Notes: a model not told the origin generated them from the letters alone. A stretch of DNA of 6,533 nt from an uncultured Selenomonadales bacterium (GCA_937916025.1 CALGGX010000254.1:1-6533); one strand, 5' to 3'. Shown: positions 1 to 5,920, numbered from the stretch's first letter. Made by a program: numbers and translations.

Positions 1-732
1 TATTAGACCAGGCATTATTGATAATTTAAATATATTATCAAATACTATTTTATTCGTGCTCATTTTTTCGATGAAGTTTAAATCATCCGCTCGCAATGTC
101 AAATGCGATTCCGAATTCCAATTGAAAGCCAACAACTCGTCGAGCAACTCGCGCGTCGTCATTTTGAATTGCGCGGCGGGCGGGCGATTGCTCGAGCATT
201 GGGAACAAATTACGCCGCCTTCGATTACATCAATCGAACAGTCGGCGTCGATTTTTTTATTGCAGACGACGCATCGATCCAGTCGGAGTTGCAATCCGGA
301 TTCGGCTATGAATTGACACGCCGCAATTATGTAAACGCCGCGCGGATTTCGCTCGACGAACATCTTCAATGAATTTAGAAGCAGAAAAAAAATCGCCTCG
401 TCTTTTTGATTGAGAGGCGTCATTTTGTCAACGATCTCAAACAGCAACGAGGCGTAAGCGATTCGGAATAAGTCGTCGGTGATTGGAAAGACATCGAGCA
501 ACTCGGCTTCGCGAACCATGTCGACTTTCGGTCCGCGAATGAGCTCGACACGCACATGATTGAACATCATCATCGAGCCGGCGAGTTTCGAGCGCGGGCG
601 TCGACAGCCGTACGCATTCACATCGAGCTTGCCGTATTCGCGGGTGTAGATCGAAACGACGCGATGCGCATCGCCGAAGTCGACCGTCCGCAGAATAATT
701 CCTTCCGCGCGGAATGTTTTATCGTCCGTCAT
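1..732 (-). CDS. recO: DNA repair protein RecO (3' end beyond window)
   Basis: RecO is the cytoplasmic mediator of the RecFOR pathway: it anneals ssDNA and helps load RecA onto SSB-coated gaps. Translating the minus strand from the ATG at 732 gives 244 codons open to the window edge, so the stop is not seen, although the family is usually about 240-260 aa. Residues 8-75 form the typical OB-fold start (EGIILRTVDFGDAHRVVSIYTREYGK, quoted in part, then a GCRRPRSKLAGSM stretch). The middle is helical, with IAYASLLFEIVDKM near 91-104. A zinc-finger set follows: C154-x2-C157 and C176-x2-C179. The start is supported by GGGAG 7 nt upstream (740-744) and by a promoter at 765-793. The C-terminal tail (about 205-244) is AT-rich and matches the family less obviously. 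The identification rests on the N-terminal motif and the paired CxxC; I am confident of it. Confidence 0.93.
   Translation of the reverse strand, partial: MTDDKTFRAEGIILRTVDFGDAHRVVSIYTREYGKLDVNAYGCRRPRSKLAGSMMMFNHVRVELIRGPKVDMVREAELLDVFPITDDLFRIAYASLLFEIVDKMTPLNQKDEAIFFLLLNSLKMFVERNPRGVYIIAACQFIAESGLQLRLDRCVVCNKKIDADCSIDVIEGGVICSQCSSNRPPAAQFKMTTRELLDELLAFNWNSESHLTLRADDLNFIEKMSTNKIVFDNIFKLSIMPGLI
385..419 (-). terminator. terminator-like stem-loop plus T8 inside recO
   Basis: Read on the minus strand, CGCCTC (414-419) and GAGGCG (394-399) can pair across a 14-nt loop, followed by A and a run of eight T (385-392). This is the shape of an intrinsic terminator, but the stem is only 6 bp, the loop is long, and it lies within the recO reading frame (residues about 105-116, where the T run encodes IFF). 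It may be a coincidence of coding sequence; it could also attenuate transcription. Confidence 0.2.
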
Positions 733-764
733 AAAATCACTCCCATGAAAAAAATATCGACGCA

Positions 765-793
765 ATCATACGTCGACAGCGCGAGGCAGTCAA
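765..793 (-). promoter_or_regulatory. sigma-70-type promoter for recO
   Basis: On the minus strand, TTGACT (788-793), a 17-nt spacer and TATGAT (765-770) form a good -35/-10 pair. Transcription would start roughly at 757-760, giving a short leader with a ribosome binding site before the recO ATG at 732. The -10 hexamer lies inside an inverted repeat, TCGACG (757-762) and CGTCGA (771-776), which could be an operator or chance, since CGTCGA-like words are common in this DNA. The promoter lies between the broken toxin gene and recO, so recO need not depend on read-through. Confidence 0.6.
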
Positions 794-801
794 GCATTTT
801 T

Positions 802-1154
802 TCAATCGAGAATGTTTTTGATCATCATCATGAGTTGAGCGTCGTTCGGAATGCGATCGTCGTCTTTCTTCGAGTATATCGTCAGGAGATACGCCTTTTG
901 ATCGATGACGGTGTAGTAGATGATGCGAAAGCCGTTCGATTTGCCGACATTGGCAGAAGAGTTGGCGACGCGAACTTTATACGCCGCCGTACCTTCTGCC
1001 AAATGCAAGTCCTCAAGTCGATCGCCGACCAAGTTGCCTGCCTTCAATTCATCCGTCACGGTTTTGATATATCGGCTTTGATCTTCAGATATTTCTTCTT
1101 CCGGATGTAATAGGCAACGTTATCCTCGAAGTACGCCGTCGTTTCTACTTCCAT
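802..1154 (-). pseudogene. RelE/ParE-family toxin gene, frameshifted
   Basis: The product would be a small toxin of a type II toxin-antitoxin pair; RelE/ParE-fold toxins act on ribosome-bound mRNA or on gyrase, and which applies here cannot be told. The ATG at 1154 has a strong AAGGAG (1162-1167) 7 nt upstream and reads MEVETTAYFEDNVAYYIRKK and on to KADISKP, then stops (TGA). The adjacent -1 frame carries the rest: TVTDELKAGN, GDRLEDLHLAEGTAAYKVRV, NSSANVGKSNGFRIIYY and LLTIYSKKDD, ending in KNILD at 802. The KxRxANS...GKSxGxRxIYY...LLxIYSK pattern is characteristic of this family. One extra A in the A4 run (T at 1062-1065 on the plus strand) would join the halves as ISKTVTDEL, giving an ordinary 117-aa toxin. 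A GTG at 1059 could start the downstream 85 aa but has no ribosome binding site. The gap may be real decay, a sequencing error, or a weak A-AAA -1 slip. The antitoxin-like ORF overlaps its start by 35 nt. Confidence 0.8.
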
Positions 1155-1350
1155 GTTGATTCTCCTTCGCGAGCTCGTCAGCTATCATTGCGTCCATCTC
1201 AATGAAAAAATCATCAATACTTTTTTCTGCCTTACGCCCTTCACGCATCGCTTTCACTTCACGGCATGCGCGAATAATCCCTTCAGAAAATGTCATGCCG
1301 AGTTCGCGTTCCATTTCCGACCAGCCGGTCATGTCTTGTTCTTCTGCCAT
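1120..1350 (-). CDS. putative antitoxin partner of the RelE/ParE-like toxin (copy 1)
   Basis: This is a 76-aa acidic, helix-rich protein beginning MAEEQDMTGWSEMERELGMT. I do not recognise a named antitoxin family and see no clear DNA-binding motif. The role is inferred from position: it lies immediately upstream of the toxin reading frame, and its last 35 nt, including the stop, overlap the toxin start, the usual antitoxin-then-toxin order with translational coupling. The start is well supported by GGGAGGTGA (1357-1365), a very strong Shine-Dalgarno, and by a near-consensus promoter just upstream. It is a clear paralogue of the neighbour at 1405-1617: both share MAEE-x-DMTGWSE, then a FxEGxIRACxEVxAMRxG segment. 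The tails differ, this one ending in a SIDDFFIEMDAMIADELAKE stretch. Neutralisation of the toxin is not shown by the sequence. Confidence 0.72.
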   Translation of the reverse strand: MAEEQDMTGWSEMERELGMTFSEGIIRACREVKAMREGRKAEKSIDDFFIEMDAMIADELAKENQHGSRNDGVLRG

Positions 1351-1409
1351 GAATTATCACCTCCCATTGACTGTGATTATACTCCACCGCCGAAATCGCG
1401 TCAATCAAT
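1321..1409. repeat. direct repeat, copy 1 (antitoxin start plus promoter)
   Basis: This stretch matches 1588-1676 at a constant offset of 267 bases without gaps; by eye about 81 of 89 positions agree. It contains the promoter, the ribosome binding site and the first codons of the small ORF. Weaker but still ungapped similarity continues through the ORF to about 1240, so the duplicated unit is the whole promoter-plus-gene cassette. Confidence 0.85.
1376..1404 (-). promoter_or_regulatory. near-consensus sigma-70 promoter for the antitoxin/toxin pair
   Basis: On the minus strand, TTGACG (1399-1404), a 17-nt spacer and a perfect TATAAT (1376-1381) precede the ORF starting at 1350. The expected start site near 1369 leaves a leader of about 20 nt, almost filled by GGGAGGTGA. 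The -35 hexamer abuts the stop codon (1405-1407) of the preceding ORF. It is part of the duplicated unit described under the direct repeats. Confidence 0.8.
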
Positions 1410-1617
1410 TCGCCGCTTCGCACTCGAGTCGCTCTTCTTCTTCCGCCTCGCGATCAATTTGATCAAGCATTTCACGCCAAGTCATCGTCGGTTTCGGAAT
1501 CAAGCCGTCGCGCATTGCCCGCACTTCTTTGCATGCGCGAATGAATCCCTCCACGAATGTCGCGCCGCGTTCGATCTCTTCTTCCGACCAGCCGGTCATG
1601 TCTCGTTCTTCTGCCAT
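1405..1617 (-). CDS. orphan antitoxin-like protein (copy 2)
   Basis: This is a 70-aa acidic protein, MAEERDMTGWSEEEIERGAT at the N-terminus, paralogous to the ORF at 1120-1350. The first 45 or so residues align without gaps (DMTGWSE, F-EGFIRACKEVRAMRDG). The C-terminus differs: a PKPTMTWREMLDQIDREAEE segment followed by a strongly acidic tail, with no overlap into a toxin gene. No toxin sits beside it; the next gene downstream is the paralogue. The start is supported by GGAGGG (1626-1631) and the promoter at 1643-1671. It could be an anti-addiction copy still able to block the neighbouring toxin family, a regulator of the locus, or the remnant of a second TA pair that lost its toxin. No function is provable from the sequence. 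Confidence 0.68.
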   Translation of the reverse strand: MAEERDMTGWSEEEIERGATFVEGFIRACKEVRAMRDGLIPKPTMTWREMLDQIDREAEEEERLECEAAN

Positions 1618-1676
1618 GAATTATCCCCTCCAATCGCTCGTGATTATACTCCGCCGCCGAAATCGCGTCAATCAAT
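1588..1676. repeat. direct repeat, copy 2 (antitoxin start plus promoter)
   Basis: Partner of the repeat at 1321-1409, with the same promoter hexamers and the same start of the encoded protein. Most mismatches cluster in the short untranslated leader between the -10 and the ribosome binding site, while the promoter hexamers and coding starts are kept. Its outer end includes the stop codon of the restriction-modification gene (1672-1674). Confidence 0.85.
1643..1671 (-). promoter_or_regulatory. near-consensus sigma-70 promoter for the orphan antitoxin-like gene
   Basis: On the minus strand, TTGACG (1666-1671), a 17-nt spacer and TATAAT (1643-1648). The spacer differs from that of the promoter at 1376-1404 by a single base. 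The -35 hexamer directly follows the restriction-modification stop codon (1672-1674), so transcription of the small genes can be independent of the large upstream gene. No terminator is visible between the two, so read-through from upstream is also possible. Confidence 0.8.
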
Positions 1677-4600
1677 CCATTGCCTTGACTCTCGCCTCGA
1701 CAAACTCGATCTCCTCCGACGTCAAGTCGTACTTCCGATACAACTGCCGATCGATCTCCGCAATCGGCAATGTCCAATCAATGTCCGAAGCCGCCGTGAA
1801 ATCCTGCAACGGAACCTTCGCCCACGTCGACGGCGGATTGTGTTGAGTCACTTTCAAAATTCCCAGCATCGCCCGGCAAAATTTTGTCTTGATATACTTG
1901 AATGCCGCCTCCGTTTCTGCTATACTGTCAAATGATCCGATACTTAAAAATGTTTCAGTATGGGAGACAAGCGGCGAGCCGACAAGCGGCGAGCCGACAA
2001 GCGGCGAGCTTAACGTCTCTCCGATCGCGCCCGAGCCGTTTGAAGCCGGCAACAGCACCTTGTATTTCAAAAAATTCTCGGGCTCGTTGATGTAATCTCG
2101 TCGGATGTATCGATATGCTCTGTGATTGCGATAGAAGCCGTAGCACGTCGAATATTCATGCCCGTCGTCGGGCTTTTTGATTGTAAAAATATCCGGCAAC
2201 CGCGCAAAAACATTCGTCGTCATTCCGAATTCATGTCCGGCACTCAATCGCTCGGCGGCGTCGGGATGATCTTCATGCAATTTCTTCGTAAATCGATAGC
2301 TGCTCTTCGAGAACACGATCGAGCTCAACGGCTGAAATTGTCTGTTGTCGACGACGACTTTCTGATGGATCGATCGCAACTCGTCAATCGGAATGAATAA
2401 ATCCGTCGAACCGAAGTTCTGACTCTTATCGTAATAAGTGATCGCCACGCCGCCTTTGATGTCGCTCGACGGAAACCAATTTTGACTTTTGATTTCATAG
2501 GCGGCAATCTTCCAATGTTTGTCGAGCAGAACTTTTTTATTCCACTTCTTCGGCGTCGCGCCCGCCTCGAACAAAAATCGCGCGGGATGGATCAGCGTCG
2601 CCCGCTTCGCAATTTTTTCAACCGCCTCGATGAAGTAATGATAAACCGGCAAATCCGTGCCGCCCTCGACGGCGTTTGATTGATACGGCGGATTGCCGAC
2701 AACGGCATCGAATTTCATGATTCCGCGCGCCCCTTCCTTCCAAAAACTTCTGCTGCAGATATCGTTGACGAAATGTTTGAAGTAGTTTTCTTTAAAGCAC
2801 TCGCGAAGCCGCTCGACGATATCGGGCATGCAACGGACATTGACATGCACATCTTCGACAAATCCGATCAAAGTGCGTCGAGTGACTGCCGCCGCCATTT
2901 CCGTCCGACAGAGCGCAAAAACATTCTTCTCAACCGTCTGCCGCCACAGCTCAAGCTCGCGCTTTAAATCGATCGGCTGACTGAAATTCCGTGCAATTTC
3001 AATTCGACAACGCTGCCGCCAAATGTTTTGCGCGACATACAGAGGATACAGCCCGGTCTTCGAGTTGATGTCGAGCACGCGTGCTTTTTCATTGAAAACG
3101 AGTTTGGTGACTTCGCGAAGGGGCTCTTCGTCGTCACTGCCGAATGCAAGGTGCAGATGCATTTTGACGACACGCCACGGCGTGAGCACGGTCTCCTTGT
3201 CGGGATTTTTGAATGTCGAAAACAGCTCGGCAATCTCACAGATGCGCTCCGGCGGCGGAAGATCATCGGCGGCGCGGACTTTGTCTCGAATGCGTCGTGC
3301 GGCACCGGCGAAGATATCCGCGTCGAAATATCGGACGAGCTCGCCGAAGAGTTCTTTCGACAAGCCGCGCGGCATGAATTCTTCCCACGACCGATCGTCG
3401 ACAAGCTCCGTGATCCCGTCAATCGAAATCTCGTCGTCGCGAACGTCCGCGCCGTAGATCATCAGCGGCAATCGGCTCGCCACCGCGCGGAGATTTTTGA
3501 CAAACTCGTCGCGTCGTTTCTTCATCGGATCGGCGTCGGATTTTTTTTGTTTGGTCGAATTCGGCTCGCGTTTTTCTTTGTCGAGTCCGCTGTCGTTGAC
3601 GACGATCTCATCGCGCGTTTTGGAGAGTTTCGCGTCGAAAATCTTCTTGAGTTGCGCGGCGTTTTTGATATCGATATCGCCGAGCTCGGATAAATTGAAC
3701 AGCAATTGCGAGTCGAAACCGGCGCGAAAAACCTTTTCGACGTTAACGCGATTCAATTGCCGAAACAGGTCATCGCCGCGAAACTCTTTCATGCGCGAGC
3801 CGTCGTAAGCAATCACGGGCGCGAAATTCAGAAATTCGCCGAGGAGAGTTTTGCCGTTGCCGCGCTTGTCGGAAGCGGCGACTTCGGCGAGCACTTTCAA
3901 TATCCGATCGGGCGCGAAGTCAAAGACGAAACACTCGGTCTTGAGCTTGCCGCCGCGCTTGCATGGCGATTGCACCCGAAAAATCGTCTGCATGTAATTC
4001 ATGGCGGAAACATTCGCCGCGCCGCCGAGCATCAGCACCGCCGTCCATTCCGGAACCGTGACGCCGACGGTCAACCTTCTGCAGGAAACGGTGATCGTGC
4101 GCTCGCAATTTTCGATTGCGCTTTTGACTTTGTCGAGCGCGCCGAGACTCGTTTCGTCACTGCCGGCGACGCAAACGATCTCGAAGTTTCTGAAGACGAC
4201 GTGTTCTTTCAAAATATCGGCAAGAGTTTTCGCTTCGTCGACGCCGGGCAAAATCCACAACGTATGTCGAAACATCTCGCGGAATTTTTGATTGGCGAAC
4301 GGAAATTTCGACTCCGCGCGGAGAGAGAGCAAATCGAGAAACTTCAGAACATCGGAATGATGCGCAAAGCGATTGCCGTCGACTTTGAAAAACTCGGCGA
4401 AATTAAACGCCTTGTCTTCGAGGTCGACGAATTGCGTCGAATGAATGAGCTTGCCGAGATCGTAAGTGAAGATGTTCATGCGCGGGAGCTCTTCATACGG
4501 ATTGAATTCGTCGGGATGCTCGCGCGCGAATTTTGCCTTTTCGCGTTGCTCGTCGACGTAAGACCAAGTGAACGTCTTTGAGTCGTCAAAATCGTCGATG

Positions 4601-5529
4601 AGATTGAAAGGCGTGCCGCTCAACATCAAAACGTGCGCGGAGGACTTGACGAGTGCCCTGATGACGTTATCGCCGAGAGTGGTTTGCGTGCCTTCATGCG
4701 CTTCGTCGACAATGACGAGTTGCCAATCGGCATTGAAAACTTCGGCGTGTTTGTCGAAATTGCCGCCGACGAGCTCGGAACCGCGAAGATCCTGCATCGA
4801 CGCGAAAAAGACGAAGGGCTTGCCTTTTTTGATCAGTCGTTTGACGGACGCCTCGCCGTTGTTTTTGGAGCCGAAGATGTACTCGGTTGCGGCGAAGATT
4901 TTTCTGAAGTCGTCAAACCAGCCTTCGTTGACGACGGGGCGATGCGTGACGATGATCGCTCGGTCGAATTTGCAACGCCGAATGACTTCGAGCGCGCAGA
5001 GAGTTTTGCCGAAACGCATTTTGGCATTCCAGAGCACGCGATCGGGCGTTTTCTTTTTGAAATGACTGCATGCCGTTTTGATTGCCTCGAGTTGTTCCGC
5101 GCGGAAGATGATCTTTTCGATGCTCGAAACGGGAATGCCCGAGAGATTTTCGCGTCCTTCGACGACGGCTCGAATTGCGGCGAGTGCGGTCGTCGGCTCG
5201 ATGCGAAACCACTCTTGCGCCGAAAATTGCGGGAAGCGAACCGGCTTGATTTTTGAATTGCGCAAGACGCGATGCACGTCGTGATCGGAAAAGGTTATGT
5301 CGTTTTGATCGACGGCGATTTGAACATGCAGAAGTCGGTACGCGACTGCGGCGGTGCCGAGGAATTGCTTTATGCGCTTGTGCGCGGCTTGCTCGAGAGT
5401 GTTTTGGTCGGGCTCGGCGTCGGACTTGAGAGACGTCTCGCCGATTTTAAGACAGCCGTCATGATCGCGAGCGTCAACAGAAATGACGTACACAATTTTA
5501 TACTCAAACGGATTTTGAAATTCATGCAT
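1672..5529 (-). CDS. single-chain restriction-modification protein: GIY-YIG-like nuclease, DEAH helicase, N6-adenine methyltransferase, TRD
   Basis: The protein appears to combine DNA modification with ATP-dependent restriction. Positions below are numbered from the ATG at 5544 (1290 aa). Residues 15-94 carry YKIVYVI, CLKIGET, R57 and a DHDVHRVL helix, resembling GIY-YIG/T5orf172-type nucleases. The SF2 ATPase follows: Walker A-like NAKMRFGKT (173-181), DEAH in VIVDEAHEG (277-285), LSGTPF (308-313), a TVGVTVPEW segment (492-500) and motif VI-like NYMQTIFRVQSP (516-527), which lacks the usual second Arg. A Lys-rich linker spans about 655-685. The gamma-type methyltransferase has motif I VLDINSKTGLYPLY (823-836) and catalytic GNPPYQS (950-956). 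The C-terminal third is the likely target-recognition region and holds SPLVG-SPLVG-SPLVS (1180-1194). Relatives are usually annotated as Eco57I-type RM methylase proteins. I place the start at the ATG at 5529 (MHEFQNPFEYK): GGAG (5539-5542) lies 9 nt upstream, whereas the ATG at 5544 has no ribosome binding site. The sequence specificity is unknown. Confidence 0.9.
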   Translation of the reverse strand: MHEFQNPFEYKIVYVISVDARDHDGCLKIGETSLKSDAEPDQNTLEQAAHKRIKQFLGTAAVAYRLLHVQIAVDQNDITFSDHDVHRVLRNSKIKPVRFPQFSAQEWFRIEPTTALAAIRAVVEGRENLSGIPVSSIEKIIFRAEQLEAIKTACSHFKKKTPDRVLWNAKMRFGKTLCALEVIRRCKFDRAIIVTHRPVVNEGWFDDFRKIFAATEYIFGSKNNGEASVKRLIKKGKPFVFFASMQDLRGSELVGGNFDKHAEVFNADWQLVIVDEAHEGTQTTLGDNVIRALVKSSAHVLMLSGTPFNLIDDFDDSKTFTWSYVDEQREKAKFAREHPDEFNPYEELPRMNIFTYDLGKLIHSTQFVDLEDKAFNFAEFFKVDGNRFAHHSDVLKFLDLLSLRAESKFPFANQKFREMFRHTLWILPGVDEAKTLADILKEHVVFRNFEIVCVAGSDETSLGALDKVKSAIENCERTITVSCRRLTVGVTVPEWTAVLMLGGAANVSAMNYMQTIFRVQSPCKRGGKLKTECFVFDFAPDRILKVLAEVAASDKRGNGKTLLGEFLNFAPVIAYDGSRMKEFRGDDLFRQLNRVNVEKVFRAGFDSQLLFNLSELGDIDIKNAAQLKKIFDAKLSKTRDEIVVNDSGLDKEKREPNSTKQKKSDADPMKKRRDEFVKNLRAVASRLPLMIYGADVRDDEISIDGITELVDDRSWEEFMPRGLSKELFGELVRYFDADIFAGAARRIRDKVRAADDLPPPERICEIAELFSTFKNPDKETVLTPWRVVKMHLHLAFGSDDEEPLREVTKLVFNEKARVLDINSKTGLYPLYVAQNIWRQRCRIEIARNFSQPIDLKRELELWRQTVEKNVFALCRTEMAAAVTRRTLIGFVEDVHVNVRCMPDIVERLRECFKENYFKHFVNDICSRSFWKEGARGIMKFDAVVGNPPYQSNAVEGGTDLPVYHYFIEAVEKIAKRATLIHPARFLFEAGATPKKWNKKVLLDKHWKIAAYEIKSQNWFPSSDIKGGVAITYYDKSQNFGSTDLFIPIDELRSIHQKVVVDNRQFQPLSSIVFSKSSYRFTKKLHEDHPDAAERLSAGHEFGMTTNVFARLPDIFTIKKPDDGHEYSTCYGFYRNHRAYRYIRRDYINEPENFLKYKVLLPASNGSGAIGETLSSPLVGSPLVGSPLVSHTETFLSIGSFDSIAETEAAFKYIKTKFCRAMLGILKVTQHNPPSTWAKVPLQDFTAASDIDWTLPIAEIDRQLYRKYDLTSEEIEFVEARVKAMD
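1966..2010. repeat. three tandem 15-bp repeats inside the RM recognition region
   Basis: The unit GACAAGCGGCGAGCC occurs three times back to back (1966-1980, 1981-1995, 1996-2010); the first two copies are identical and the third differs only in its last base. On the coding strand it encodes the pentapeptide SPLVG. Because 15 is a multiple of three, gain or loss of a unit would change protein length without breaking the frame. Confidence 0.95.
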
Positions 5530-5918
5530 TGATTGATGCTCCATTGATCGATGTTGGAATCTGCAATTGTTTCGACATAAAAAGCGTCCGCAACGTCCGT
5601 CGCAAAGAAATCGAAATACGCCTCCGAATTCGGTGCGAACACTCGTCGCAACACTTCGGCGAGGCTGTTTTTTTTATTGTAAAGCACGCGCCATTGCTCG
5701 GTATGCGTCGGAAACTTTTTGCGATCGAATTTGTTGCTCTGCAATCGGACGTCGTGCAAACGACCGGCGAAGAAGATTTTGATGTGCCGTTTTTCGCCGT
5801 GCTCGAGCGCGCCGCCGCTCAAATGTCGCGCGAGCGTTTCATGATATTCGATGGGAATGGCAAATCCCTGCTCGAGCAGAGACTTGTTGACTTTTTTTCG
5901 GAAGATCAATTGCCGCAT
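5370..5918 (-). CDS. unrecognised ORF coupled to hypE and overlapping the RM gene
   Basis: This 182-aa frame starts with an ATG only 2 nt after the hypE stop (TGAAAATG) and has no ribosome binding site, so translation would depend on coupling to hypE. Residues 1-130 look like a real protein: MRQLIFRKKVNKSLLEQGFA, an HGEKRHIKIFFAG strand, a FDRKKFPTHTEQWRVLY segment (64-80) and FFATDVADAFYVETI (104-118). From memory this resembles N-terminal domains seen near restriction-type endonucleases, but I cannot name a family. From about residue 131 the frame runs 175 nt into the RM gene and turns into Ser/Thr/Arg-rich sequence typical of an out-of-frame shadow. The true end is therefore probably near 5530, and the original stop or a C-terminal catalytic domain may have been lost by an indel or recombination. 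A role as RM accessory protein is inferred only from position. An A8 run (5668-5675) lies at codons 82-84. Confidence 0.5.
   Translation of the reverse strand: MRQLIFRKKVNKSLLEQGFAIPIEYHETLARHLSGGALEHGEKRHIKIFFAGRLHDVRLQSNKFDRKKFPTHTEQWRVLYNKKNSLAEVLRRVFAPNSEAYFDFFATDVADAFYVETIADSNIDQWSINQCMNFKIRLSIKLCTSFLLTLAIMTAVLKSARRLSSPTPSPTKTLSSKPRTSA
5539..5542 (-). promoter_or_regulatory. ribosome binding site that fixes the RM start at 5529
   Basis: GGAG on the minus strand lies 9 nt before the ATG at 5529. It overlaps the first two codons of the alternative upstream ATG at 5544, which itself has only CAACATCGATCA ahead of it. The encoded MHEFQNPFEYK also gives a compact N-terminus leading straight into the YKIVYVI strand of the nuclease-like domain. 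Confidence 0.6.
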
Positions 5919-5920
5919 TT

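Noticed and set aside
103..372. 89-codon plus-strand open frame at the left edge
   Set aside because: The opposite strand encodes the RecO middle and zinc-finger region in one continuous frame.
556..1110. 184-codon plus-strand open frame
   Set aside because: It is antisense to the recO start and the toxin gene, both supported by family motifs.
1120..1122. Treating the antitoxin C-terminal tail (NQHGSRNDGVLRG) as evidence of a second frameshift
   Set aside because: The 35-nt overlap with the toxin start is normal for TA pairs, and there is no family alignment in hand to show that the tail is aberrant.
1153..1935. 260-codon plus-strand open frame across the antitoxin cassettes
   Set aside because: It runs antisense to two paralogous ORFs with strong promoters and ribosome binding sites. 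Its internal repetition simply mirrors the cassette duplication.
3706..4581. 291-codon plus-strand open frame opposite the helicase domain
   Set aside because: It is antisense to well-defined SF2 helicase motifs, shows no recognisable domain, and has no clear ribosome binding site; long antisense frames are expected with this codon usage.
5530..5544. ATG at 5544 as the RM start
   Set aside because: No ribosome binding site precedes it, while the ATG at 5529 has GGAG 9 nt upstream. The difference is only five residues and both stay possible.
5892..5898. A7 run (A-AAA-AAA in frame) at codons 7-9 of the ORF after hypE as a programmed frameshift site
   Set aside because: A shift this early leads into sequence with no protein-like character that I can see, and a run of seven A encoding Lys-Lys is common.
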